Both the position numbers and the translations under genes were made by a program. The notes beneath the pieces were generated by a model. It was not told the DNA's origin. It saw nothing but the letters and a program-made list of their open reading frames with translations, and ran no database searches. Below, piece after piece: positions 53,735 through 61,755 of a stretch of DNA of 64,000 bases (positions are counted from its first letter, which is position 1; the number at the start of each line of letters is the position of its first letter). Origin of the DNA: UBA5972 sp964480735 (GTDB taxonomy: Bacteria > Pseudomonadota > Alphaproteobacteria > Rhodobacterales > Rhodobacteraceae); NCBI GenBank assembly GCA_964480735.1, contig CAYZQS010000002.1, positions 1 to 64,000 on the forward strand, read 5' to 3'.

Positions 53735-54388
53735 ATGAACAAGCAATCGCAAACCAAAGACTTTATGTCCGAAGGACTGGGTCACAAAAACGAGTACAGC
53801 GCAGTTTCCGGGCATGATTCCATGCGAACCCTGCCCGGCCCCGGCCTGAACCCCAGCGCACACTATACGCTGTTTCACGACGCGGACCGCTGTATTGGCT
53901 GTTTTGCCTGTGAAGTGCACTGTAAGCTGGAAAACGAGGTGCCGGTTGGCCCCCGCCTGATGCGCATCGTGCAAATTGGTCCGAAAGTTGCTGCCGGTAA
54001 GCTGAAGACTGCATTTGTTGCCATGTCATGCTTCCACTGCCAGGACGCACCTTGCGTTGCTGTGTGCCCGACGGGTGCAATGAACCAGCGCGGCGATGGT
54101 CTGGTGGACGTCAATCAGGATATCTGCATTGGCTGTAAGGCCTGTATCGGTGGCTGTCCGTTTGGCGCACCGCAATACAATCCGCAGTCCAAGACGGTTA
54201 TCAAGTGTTCGTATTGTGTGCACCGGGTTGACCGTGGTTTGTGGCCTTCATGCGCTACAAAATGCACCACACACTGCTTGTATTTCGGCAATATCAACGA
54301 AATATCCAACATCATCCGCGAGCGGTATTCGCGTCAGCACTCCGGCGGATTGGCCACCATGCCAACCGGCGCTGCAGTGACGCGCTAA
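53735..54388 (+). CDS. four-cluster 4Fe-4S electron-transfer subunit (DmsB/PsrB-like)
   Basis: 217 residues with sixteen cysteines in four groups: 53/56/59/63, 99/102/107/111, 131/134/137/141 and 158/161/173/177. This is the standard electron-wire subunit of complex iron-sulfur molybdoenzymes. The N-terminal 45 residues are extra and unrecognised. It starts four bases after the catalytic subunit. Without a membrane partner the electrons must go to or come from a soluble protein, perhaps the flavoprotein at 56943. Confidence 0.9.
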   Translation: MNKQSQTKDFMSEGLGHKNEYSAVSGHDSMRTLPGPGLNPSAHYTLFHDADRCIGCFACEVHCKLENEVPVGPRLMRIVQIGPKVAAGKLKTAFVAMSCFHCQDAPCVAVCPTGAMNQRGDGLVDVNQDICIGCKACIGGCPFGAPQYNPQSKTVIKCSYCVHRVDRGLWPSCATKCTTHCLYFGNINEISNIIRERYSRQHSGGLATMPTGAAVTR

Positions 54389-54400
54389 GAGGAAGAAACG

Positions 54401-54742
54401 ATGTCAAGCGAACCTACCTTTTACTATGATCAAGACAAAACCTCGACAGAGCGTATTCTTGAGCATGGCGCACATCTGATTCCCGATCCGTTCAAGGTTC
54501 TGGAAGACGAATATGCCGGCACGATCTGGGGCGACCCTATTCGTGTGGATTTTCAAAACGGTGACTTTGAAACGGCTGATAAGGCCATTGCAGGAACCGA
54601 CAGCAAGGTAATTTACCGGGCGGTTTCTTCAGTAGAGCCTTACCACGCCACAATTTGGGTTGCAGAATCCGATGGTGAAAAGGCCCGCAAAGCGGTTGCT
54701 GATGCCGGTGTCACCGTGCACGAAGTAAAGGCGTTCTATTAG
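54401..54742 (+). CDS. unknown 113-residue protein of the molybdoenzyme operon
   Basis: Mixed alpha/beta with a C-terminal half (VIYRAVSSVEPYHATIWVAE, then KAVADAGVTVHEVKAF) that looks like a ferredoxin-fold or ACT-like beta-alpha-beta unit. No cysteines, no signal. Ribosome site GAGGAAG before the ATG. Not recognised. Position between Fe/S subunit and chaperone suggests a small structural or regulatory subunit. Confidence 0.65.
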   Translation: MSSEPTFYYDQDKTSTERILEHGAHLIPDPFKVLEDEYAGTIWGDPIRVDFQNGDFETADKAIAGTDSKVIYRAVSSVEPYHATIWVAESDGEKARKAVADAGVTVHEVKAFY

Positions 54743-54800
54743 GCCGGTCGATTTTAGGTCCTGACGTTCAGGGCTGACGGACTGAAGACCGCAAATCAAT

Positions 54801-54834
54801 TTGGTGCTCGGGAACTGCTATTTCCGGGCACCAA
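54801..54834 (+). promoter_or_regulatory. 11-pair hairpin upstream of the TorD-like gene
   Basis: TTGGTGCTCGG (54801-54811) pairs with CCGGGCACCAA (54824-54834), with one G-U pair and a 12-base loop. No T-run follows. A second hairpin (54843-54862) comes directly after. Together they separate the structural genes from the chaperone gene and could give lower chaperone levels. Confidence 0.45.
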
Positions 54835-54842
54835 AAGTAAAA

Positions 54843-54862
54843 GGACGGGTTCAACCGCCCGT
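54843..54862 (+). promoter_or_regulatory. second hairpin upstream of the TorD-like gene
   Basis: GACGGG (54843-54848) pairs with CCCGTC (54857-54862) over an eight-base loop. Confidence 0.35.
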
Positions 54863-54914
54863 CTGCCGACTGCCATCGAATTACGAAATCGCGCTTCAAC
54901 TGATGGGTAACCCC

Positions 54915-55937
54915 ATGAAAGAAAACGACCTTAGCCAAACGCTTGACGACCTGCTGGACGAATTTGACCGTCTGGAGGTGGAAAGCACCATTGTCAGCGA
55001 CCGCGTGGGTGAACGCGAAACGCCGCGCGAGAAAAGCAAAAAGGCCGAACAAGAGCCTACAGAGATTGATCTGCTGTATTCTGATCCGCAGGTCATTGAT
55101 TTTTGGAAGAACGAAGGCCAGCGCTACAGCTATCTTTACTGGGTGCGTGCGATGATCCGCCGCCAGATCGAACCAGCGCGGATAGACCCCTGTCTGTTGC
55201 CGGTAGCCGATGATCCGGCCGAACTGGATCGTCAACGGCAAAGCGTTTACGTGCTGATGGCCGAATTGTTGGAAAATCCGACAAAAGAACTGGCCGCGCG
55301 AATCACGGATGGGTCTTTGGTTGAGGGCCTGCGGGCCCTGCCGCTGGCCCTGTCCGGTCACGCCATGATCGAAAAGGGATTGTCAGAGCTTGCGGTCCTG
55401 CAAAAAATGAAAACCGACGATTTGCTGAACGAAATCCGCATGGAATACGCACGCATCATCTATGACTCGTTTTTTCCCTATGTGGCACCGTATGAATCCA
55501 TCTATTTGGGCGATCGTCAGGTGCAGGGCGAAATCACCGGGCAGGTGTACCGCGCCTATAACGCCGCCAATTTGCAGGCATCGGGTGAATTTGCCGATCA
55601 CATCATGCACGAATGCACCTTTGTTGCAGAGCTGATCGGGCGCACGCTGAATGCGGATGACGCAGAGGCCTGCGAAAAGGCGCAGCAGCAGCTTGACAGT
55701 TTTCTGGCAGATCACCTGTTGCCCTGGGCCACCCGTTTTGGCCATGATTTTGAGCGTGTCGGCAGCATGCTGGACAAAAACAGCCGCGACCGCCCGGCGC
55801 AGGGTTACGTGACCGGCATCGGCAAACTGGTGATCGGATTTTTTACTTTGGAAGCAAACCGGTTTCACGCCAAACAGCCGTTGCCTGATCAAATGGTGCG
55901 GTTCGCACTGGCCGACCCAGATGACGACACCACCTGA
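54915..55937 (+). CDS. TorD/DmsD-family molybdoenzyme chaperone
   Basis: 340 residues from the ATG at 54915 (another ATG at 54903). The C-terminal two thirds have the family signature EYARIIYDSFFPYVAPYESI. An acidic N-terminal extension of about 80 residues is unusual for TorD proteins (normally about 200 residues). It should bind the catalytic subunit and protect it during cofactor insertion. Since the target has no Tat signal, this is a folding rather than export-proofreading role. ATGA overlap with the parvulin gene. Confidence 0.78.
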   Translation: MKENDLSQTLDDLLDEFDRLEVESTIVSDRVGERETPREKSKKAEQEPTEIDLLYSDPQVIDFWKNEGQRYSYLYWVRAMIRRQIEPARIDPCLLPVADDPAELDRQRQSVYVLMAELLENPTKELAARITDGSLVEGLRALPLALSGHAMIEKGLSELAVLQKMKTDDLLNEIRMEYARIIYDSFFPYVAPYESIYLGDRQVQGEITGQVYRAYNAANLQASGEFADHIMHECTFVAELIGRTLNADDAEACEKAQQQLDSFLADHLLPWATRFGHDFERVGSMLDKNSRDRPAQGYVTGIGKLVIGFFTLEANRFHAKQPLPDQMVRFALADPDDDTT

Positions 55938-56866
55938 TGAATAAGCAGGTCGATAACCAACCGCTGGCCACCGTCAACGGCCATGTCATCTACGCTGGTG
56001 CTTTATCCCGCGAGATTGAACAGCTGTCTGCATCAGTTCACGGCATCAAATTTGACAGCCTGTCACCCGCGCAACGGGCAGAGCTGAAGAAAAGCGCGAT
56101 CACCAAGCTGATCCGCGAAGAGCTGGTGATGGAAAGCGAACTGGCAGCCGTGGTGCAGCCAACCGAGGCTGAAATCAAGGCAGAGCTTGACGAGGTTGAA
56201 CTGAGCATAAGGCTGCAGGGCGGCGATGATCTGGCCGACGACGAAGGGTTTCAAAAACGCCTGCACGAGAAAATGAGCCGCGAACTGGTGATCCACCACG
56301 TGATCGATCTGTTTTTGTCCGAAGTCGAAATCAGCGATCAGGAAATCGAGGGCTTTTACAATTTTCAGAACAAGAAAACCGGGATCAGCCGCTTTGCACG
56401 GGATGGCCGGTTGGAACTTGCAGAGATTTTTCTGTCAACCGAAACCAAACCTTGCCCCGCCGGGCGCTCGGCTTTGATTTTGGCGCTGCGTTCATTCAAA
56501 GAACGCTTTGAAGCCGGCGAAACCTTCGCTGATTTGGCTATGAAACATTCGGAAAACCCGAAAACCGCTGCCAATGGCGGGCGGATTGGCTGGGTGCGCC
56601 GGGGCGAAATCAAGGACGAACTGTTTGACGCCGCCAGCGTGACAGCGGAAAACGATTTGACCGACGCCATTTTGACCTCTGAAGGTTATGTGATGATGCA
56701 GGTTCTGGGCCGCGACCTGACGCTGCTGTCACTGGATGAGGTCAAAGACGAAATTCGCGCAGAACTCAGCGACGCGCAGGCCAAGGCGGCGTTCAAAGAC
56801 TGGGTTGCGCAGCTGACAGAAAAAGCCGACATCAGGATCGGCGGAGACCCCAGCACTTGGGAATAG
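55937..56866 (+). CDS. cytoplasmic parvulin-type peptidyl-prolyl isomerase (NifM-like)
   Basis: 309 residues. An N-terminal SurA-like helical chaperone region (first 130 residues) is followed by a rotamase domain with LAEIFLSTE, FADLAMKHSENPKTAANGGR and GWVRRGEI. No signal peptide, unlike the periplasmic PpiD/SurA group. NifM, the closest idea, matures nitrogenase iron protein. Here it may fold the Mrp-like ATPase or the Fe/S subunits encoded around it. Confidence 0.82.
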   Translation: MNKQVDNQPLATVNGHVIYAGALSREIEQLSASVHGIKFDSLSPAQRAELKKSAITKLIREELVMESELAAVVQPTEAEIKAELDEVELSIRLQGGDDLADDEGFQKRLHEKMSRELVIHHVIDLFLSEVEISDQEIEGFYNFQNKKTGISRFARDGRLELAEIFLSTETKPCPAGRSALILALRSFKERFEAGETFADLAMKHSENPKTAANGGRIGWVRRGEIKDELFDAASVTAENDLTDAILTSEGYVMMQVLGRDLTLLSLDEVKDEIRAELSDAQAKAAFKDWVAQLTEKADIRIGGDPSTWE

Positions 56867-56942
56867 CGTCGGAAATTGAGATTAATTAAAGACAGCAAAC
56901 TCTTGTGACGGAACAATAAAGTTCGATTTAGGAGAATACAAC

Positions 56943-58460
56943 ATGGCCAGCAAAATGCTTATCATCGGCAACGGCCCTGCCACCGCTGAAGCCATCGAGG
57001 CCATTCGCAAGTTTGACAAAGAGTCAAGCATAACGGTACTGAATCAGGAAGCATTTCCGGCCTATTCTCCCTGTCCGCTGGCGCTTTATGGCTGGAACGA
57101 ATCCCCTGAATATGTGGAATTGCGCAAAGAGTGGGTGGAAAAGCACCCGGATGAACGTATCCCGCAGATGTATGGCCTGCCGCGCGAGGGGTTGTACTGG
57201 AAAGGCGGGCTGGAGTTTTACGAGAAAAACAACGTTGACCTGCACCTGTCAAAACCAGCCAAGTCCATTGATACCGAAAACAAGACCGTCACCGCTGACA
57301 ATGGTGAAGTGTTTGAGTGGGACAAACTGCTGATCGCCGCTGGTGCGTCCACGTTCTGGGTGCCGATCCCAGGTCTGGCGGAGGCCCGCGATAAAGGGCT
57401 GGCACATGCGTTCAAAACCATCGGCGATGCGGACCTGATGGTTGAACACATGCGCGACCCCAAGCGGAAATCTGAGCGTTGTCTGGTCATGGGCTCCGGC
57501 CCGATTGGCATTGAAGCCTCTGAAACCCTGCGGGGATGGGGTGTGGATGTCACAATGGTGGAACTGGTAGATACAGTGCTGCCGGTGATGACCGACAAAG
57601 ACAGCTCTGACATCCTGCGCAAGCACATGGAAGATTACGGCGGCATGACCATACACACTTCGCAAGGGGCCAAGAAAGTGGTGTTCAACGACGATGGCTC
57701 GCTGAAAGGGGTTGAGGTGGGCGAAATTGGTCTGGTTGAATGTGACATGATCATCAATTCGGCCGGTCAGCGGCCCAACACCTGGCTGTGTGACGGCACT
57801 GACATTGAAGTGGCCGAACGCGGTGGCATTTTGGTTGATCTTCATATGGCCACATCCAATCCTGATGTGTTTTCGGCAGGCGACGTGGCGCAGTTTTTTG
57901 ATGTGGTTGGTGCGCAGCGCATGATCCCGCTGTGGCCAAACGCCGTGGTTGGCGGGCGCATTGCCGGTTACAACATGGCCGGGCAGGAAATCCCCGACAA
58001 AGGTGGCATTGATGCCAACGCCGTCAACGTCTTTGATATGCCGATTGCCGCCGGTGGGTCGCCGAAAGCTGAACACGATGAGACGATAATCGGCAACAAT
58101 CCTGACACTTGGGTGAAGATGTACCTCAACAAAGGGGTTTGTGTGGGTTTCACCGCTATTGGCACCGTGCGCGAGGAAGAAATGAACCTGGATTTGTTCA
58201 ACCTGCCCAAAGAACAGCAGGAAGAGATCAAAAGCGCCTTTGCCCGCAGCCAGACACGCGAAGGCGCGGGGCTGGAAGGCAACGGCATTTTTTACACGCT
58301 GTTGCGGCGTAAACAGGTGCTGAACGAAGAAATGAAGGAACTGGTGCGTTCCGGTGATTTCCGCACCGGGTCTTTCCGTGCCCTGTTCGCGGTTGACCAG
58401 CACGACTATACATTCTTACCGACACGCGTGGGCGTGGACGGCCAAAAGGTATTCACATAA
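56943..58460 (+). CDS. pyridine nucleotide-disulfide oxidoreductase with single active-site Cys (CoA-disulfide reductase-like)
   Basis: 505 residues. FAD motif IIGNGPATAEAIEAI at the start, Cys44 in AYSPCPLALYG (the place of the single redox Cys in CoA-disulfide/persulfide reductases and NADH oxidases), NAD motif GSGPIGIEASETL near 185, and SAGDVAQF for FAD. About 60 extra C-terminal residues are unrecognised. GGAGAATAC precedes the ATG. It could exchange electrons between NAD(P)H and the molybdoenzyme's ferredoxin-like subunit, or handle a thiol/persulfide; both are inference. Confidence 0.83.
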   Translation: MASKMLIIGNGPATAEAIEAIRKFDKESSITVLNQEAFPAYSPCPLALYGWNESPEYVELRKEWVEKHPDERIPQMYGLPREGLYWKGGLEFYEKNNVDLHLSKPAKSIDTENKTVTADNGEVFEWDKLLIAAGASTFWVPIPGLAEARDKGLAHAFKTIGDADLMVEHMRDPKRKSERCLVMGSGPIGIEASETLRGWGVDVTMVELVDTVLPVMTDKDSSDILRKHMEDYGGMTIHTSQGAKKVVFNDDGSLKGVEVGEIGLVECDMIINSAGQRPNTWLCDGTDIEVAERGGILVDLHMATSNPDVFSAGDVAQFFDVVGAQRMIPLWPNAVVGGRIAGYNMAGQEIPDKGGIDANAVNVFDMPIAAGGSPKAEHDETIIGNNPDTWVKMYLNKGVCVGFTAIGTVREEEMNLDLFNLPKEQQEEIKSAFARSQTREGAGLEGNGIFYTLLRRKQVLNEEMKELVRSGDFRTGSFRALFAVDQHDYTFLPTRVGVDGQKVFT

Positions 58461-59389
58461 TGACTGATCTGCCCCCTGTACTGAAAGATATGCTGCCGGT
58501 TGAATCGGTCGAAGAGCCTTGCGATCGTCCAAACGGCTGTGACATCTGCCCGGAATATAATTCCTGCCTGACCACAAGGCGTGAAACCCACGAAAGCTGG
58601 CTGGTTGCTGAACGCCTGAAACTGATAGACCACACGATCATCATCACCTCGGGCAAGGGCGGCGTTGGCAAATCAACGCTGACAGCAGGCATTGCTGTCG
58701 CTTTGGCCAAGGCCGGTTTGAAGGTCGCGCTGATTGACGCGGATATTCACGGCCCGAACATCCCCCAGATGCTGGTAGCGCCCGACAGCGAGGCGGCGCG
58801 GCACAACAAGGGCCTGCAGCTTGATCACATCGGCATCGTGCCGATTGTGCCCATGCCGGACGAGGCCCCGGGATTGGGACTGATCTCGATGGATTATTTC
58901 ATTGAAAGTTCGGATGACGCGGTGATGTGGAAAGGCCCGTTGAAAAAAGACCTGATCCGCCAGTTGATCGCCTCTGTTCACTGGGGCGAGCGGGATGTCT
59001 TGCTGTTTGACCTGCCACCGGGCACCGGGGACGAGCCTTTGATGGTGACAGAGATTTTGGGCAAGGTTGATGGCGCTGTGGTGATTTCCACGCCGCAAAA
59101 AGTGGCCCTGCTGGACGCCCGCAAATCCATTTCGATGGCCAACCACCTGAAAATCCCGGTACTGGGCATGGTGGAAAACATGACCGACGAAGAGCTGTTT
59201 GGCGCCCATCAGGTTAAAAAGTCCGCTGACGAAATGGGTGTACCCTATCTGGGCAACATTCCGCTGGAACGGCGGATTATCAAACTTGCAGACGAAGGCC
59301 GGTCAATCCTTGTGGATCACCCTGAAAGCGAGGCGGCGATTGCGATCACCGCGCTGACAGAGCGGATCATCAACGATCTTCGCAAATAA
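58460..59389 (+). CDS. Mrp/Nbp35-type P-loop ATPase with N-terminal cysteine motif
   Basis: 309 residues. Deviant Walker A SGKGGVGKST at 64-73, DADIHGPNIPQML, and DLPPGTGDEP are diagnostic. These proteins carry and transfer Fe/S clusters. N-terminal Cys21-x5-Cys27-x2-Cys30-x5-Cys36 resembles the ferredoxin-like motif of eukaryotic Nbp35. The usual C-terminal CPxC after GMVENM is absent (it reads MTDEELFG), so the bridging cluster site is lost. It overlaps the flavoprotein stop by one base, so it probably matures this cluster's Fe/S proteins. Confidence 0.85.
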   Translation: MTDLPPVLKDMLPVESVEEPCDRPNGCDICPEYNSCLTTRRETHESWLVAERLKLIDHTIIITSGKGGVGKSTLTAGIAVALAKAGLKVALIDADIHGPNIPQMLVAPDSEAARHNKGLQLDHIGIVPIVPMPDEAPGLGLISMDYFIESSDDAVMWKGPLKKDLIRQLIASVHWGERDVLLFDLPPGTGDEPLMVTEILGKVDGAVVISTPQKVALLDARKSISMANHLKIPVLGMVENMTDEELFGAHQVKKSADEMGVPYLGNIPLERRIIKLADEGRSILVDHPESEAAIAITALTERIINDLRK

Positions 59390-59451
59390 TCTGGCCCGAT
59401 CACCTGCTGTCATGCTACGCAGCAATCCCATAGCCACGCGGAGTTGACAGA

Positions 59452-60432
59452 TTGAACGGACTGGCGGCCCATAAATTTAACCGCAATGAATTTGCCGGTT
59501 CACTGGGTGATCTGGGCACTTTGTTGCCCCTGACCATCGCGTTGGTGTTGATCAATTCAGTGCCGCTGGCCACCACNNNNNNNNNNNNNNNNNNNNNNNN
59601 NNNNNNNNNNNNNNNNNNNNNNNNNNNNNNNNNNNNNNNNNNNNNNNNNNNNNNNNNNNNNNNNNNNNNNNNNNNNGGCCCCGCCGTGGCCGCTTGGCTG
59701 AACCCCGCCGTTGGCATTATCGGCGCGTTCATTGCTTTGTTTTTTCTCGAAAACCGGCGTTTTCCGGCGGCGTTGCTGTTGCTGGGTTTTGGCATTGTCA
59801 TAAGCCTTGTGGCGGGCGAGCGCATGCCGCTGGGTGATCTGGGTGGTGGGCTGGCGATCATCACGCCGGATTTCAGCCATTACGGCTCCGCTTTTTTCCT
59901 GCTGGTGTTGCCGCAGCTTCCGCTGACCATCGGCAACGCCATCATTTCCACCCGCGATGTTGCTGTTGCCAAATTCGGTACTGAAAAATCCGCCCGCGTT
60001 ACCCTTAAAACGCTGTTGACGTCTATGGGCATCACCGGCCTGATCACCGGCGCTGTTGGGGCCATGCCGCTGTGTCACGGCGCAGGCGGGTTGGCCGCGC
60101 ATTATCGCTTTGGTGCGCGCACCGGCGGGTCCAATCTGATCATCGGTGTTATATTTGTGCTGCTGGCCGTGGTTTTTGGTGATCAGGCTTTGTATGTGCT
60201 GACCCTGATCCCCAAAGGCGTGCTGGGCGTCTTGTTGTTTTTCGCAGGGCTGGAACTGGCACGGATGATCGGTGATACCACCGAAAAACTGGCCTTGCTG
60301 ACAGCCCTCAGCGTGGCCGGTGTTTCGGTGGCGACCAACAATATGGGTATCGGTGTTTTGGTCGGGTTGGCGATGCAGGGCACGCTGATGCTTATTCAGC
60401 GTCTGGCGCTGACCGGCAACGATCAAAACTAG
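59452..60432 (+). CDS. MOT1-type molybdate transporter (SulP-related), interrupted by a gap
   Basis: The visible parts read NEFAGSLGDLGTLLPLTIAL before the gap and membrane segments including LTIGNAIISTRDV and GAMPLCHGAGGLAAHYRFGA after it, both signatures of the MOT1 molybdate/sulfate transporter group. Total about 293 visible residues; a part of unknown size is missing in the N run (59577-59676). The start is a TTG with GGAG at 9 bases. Neighbouring moeA and molybdoenzyme genes support molybdate as the substrate. Confidence 0.85.
   Translation: MNGLAAHKFNRNEFAGSLGDLGTLLPLTIALVLINSVPLATXXXXXXXXXXXXXXXXXXXXXXXXXXXXXXXXXXGPAVAAWLNPAVGIIGAFIALFFLENRRFPAALLLLGFGIVISLVAGERMPLGDLGGGLAIITPDFSHYGSAFFLLVLPQLPLTIGNAIISTRDVAVAKFGTEKSARVTLKTLLTSMGITGLITGAVGAMPLCHGAGGLAAHYRFGARTGGSNLIIGVIFVLLAVVFGDQALYVLTLIPKGVLGVLLFFAGLELARMIGDTTEKLALLTALSVAGVSVATNNMGIGVLVGLAMQGTLMLIQRLALTGNDQN
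59577..59676. other. scaffold gap (100 N)
   Basis: Placeholder gap inside the molybdate transporter gene. The reading frame matches on both sides, but gap length is unknown. Confidence 0.97.
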
Positions 60433-60485
60433 ATCATCGTCTGGCGGGAAGTCTATTGCGGCGCTTTGAAATGTTTTTTATCACA

Positions 60486-60505
60486 CCCTGCGGTCGGTCG
60501 CAGGG
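60486..60505 (+). promoter_or_regulatory. hairpin in the moeA leader
   Basis: CCCTGCG (60486-60492) pairs perfectly with CGCAGGG (60499-60505) around a six-base loop, 28 bases before the moeA ATG. It may be a terminator for the transporter gene or a leader structure. It is too small to be a full molybdenum-cofactor riboswitch. Confidence 0.4.
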
Positions 60506-60532
60506 GACCGCGGTTGAAATTAGGATGACCCG

Positions 60533-61744
60533 ATGTCTTTGATGCCATTTGAACAGGCCAGAGCGCGTGCCCTGGCACGGGTAAAACCTGTGACAGAGAC
60601 AGAAACCATTGCCGTTACCTCAGCCTTGGGGCGGGTGTTGGCGCAGGCAATCAATGCGCCGCATGATGTACCAAATCACGACAATACCGCAATGGACGGC
60701 TTTGCCGTGCGCTTTGAAGACCTAAGCGATAGCGGCGAAAGCACATTGACCGTGATTGCCGAGGTTCCGGCTGGCGACCGCCTGACCCAAACGGTCAAGA
60801 CAGGCGAAGCCGTGCGCGTTATGACCGGCGCGCCCATTCCTGACGGTTGTGACTGTATCGTCATACAGGAAAATGCCCGGCGGGACGGGGACCAGTTGAC
60901 GGTCAATGCGGGGCAGGAAAGGGGTCTGTGGATTCGCCGGGCCGGGCAGGACATCAAAGCTGGCAGCCAGGTATTTGCCAAAGGCCGCCGCCTGTCACCG
61001 CCGGATATCGGGATGTTAACCTCGCTTGGCAACGCAAACGTCACAGTTTTTCGCCGCCTGACAGTGGCGGTGGTGTCAACCGGCAACGAGGTGGTCACAC
61101 CGGGCACACCGCTGAAACCCGGGCAGGTTTATGACAGCAACCGGTCTTCGATGAAAGCGGTCCTGCAGGCACTCGGCGTTGACGTGCTGGACCTTGGCAT
61201 TGCACGGGACAACAAAGACGACATTACCGCCGCCCTGCGCAAAGGCGCCACAGAAGCAGATGCGGTGCTGACCTCCGGCGGGGTATCGGTTGGCGATTTT
61301 GATCTGGTCAAAGATGTGATTTCCGAGCTTGGCACCATAGATTTTTGGAAAGTCAACATGAAGCCCGGCAAACCGCAGGCCCACGGGCGTATCGGCCGCG
61401 CCGAATTTTTTGGCCTGCCGGGCAACCCGGTTTCGGTTCTGGCGACATTCCTGTTGCTGGTGCGCCCGGCGTTGCTGGTGATGATGGGCTGTCCGCCCGA
61501 GCCACAAAAACACCTGTCGGTGAAATTTCGCGGCGCACCGATCAACAAGGCCGGCAGCCGCATGGAATTTGCCCGCGGCATCCTGCACTATGAAGGCACC
61601 GACGCCTGGATTGAAAGCACTGGAAACCAGAATTCCGGCATCCTGTCCAGCATGTCCAAAGCCAACGCGCTGATCGTTTTGCCGGCGGCGCCCATCAATG
61701 TTGCCGATGGTGACATGGTGACGATCATTCCCATTGAATATTAA
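60533..61744 (+). CDS. moeA: molybdopterin molybdenumtransferase
   Basis: 403 residues. It inserts molybdate into adenylylated molybdopterin. Family marks: NHDNTAMDGFAVR, MTGAPIPDGCDCIVIQE, the MoCF-domain TSGGVSVGDFD and FFGLPGNPVSVLATF. Placement after the molybdate transporter and next to the molybdoenzyme suggests a dedicated copy supplying this system. Confidence 0.93.
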   Translation: MSLMPFEQARARALARVKPVTETETIAVTSALGRVLAQAINAPHDVPNHDNTAMDGFAVRFEDLSDSGESTLTVIAEVPAGDRLTQTVKTGEAVRVMTGAPIPDGCDCIVIQENARRDGDQLTVNAGQERGLWIRRAGQDIKAGSQVFAKGRRLSPPDIGMLTSLGNANVTVFRRLTVAVVSTGNEVVTPGTPLKPGQVYDSNRSSMKAVLQALGVDVLDLGIARDNKDDITAALRKGATEADAVLTSGGVSVGDFDLVKDVISELGTIDFWKVNMKPGKPQAHGRIGRAEFFGLPGNPVSVLATFLLLVRPALLVMMGCPPEPQKHLSVKFRGAPINKAGSRMEFARGILHYEGTDAWIESTGNQNSGILSSMSKANALIVLPAAPINVADGDMVTIIPIEY

Positions 61745-61755
61745 GCGGGCAAAGC

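Noticed and set aside
57249..58403. Long minus-strand frame opposite the flavoprotein gene
   Set aside because: It is antisense to a gene with clear FAD/NAD motifs; the composition is that of a codon shadow.
60433..60532. Molybdenum-cofactor riboswitch upstream of moeA
   Set aside because: Only one seven-pair hairpin fits in the 100 bases; the multi-stem structure expected of that riboswitch is not visible.
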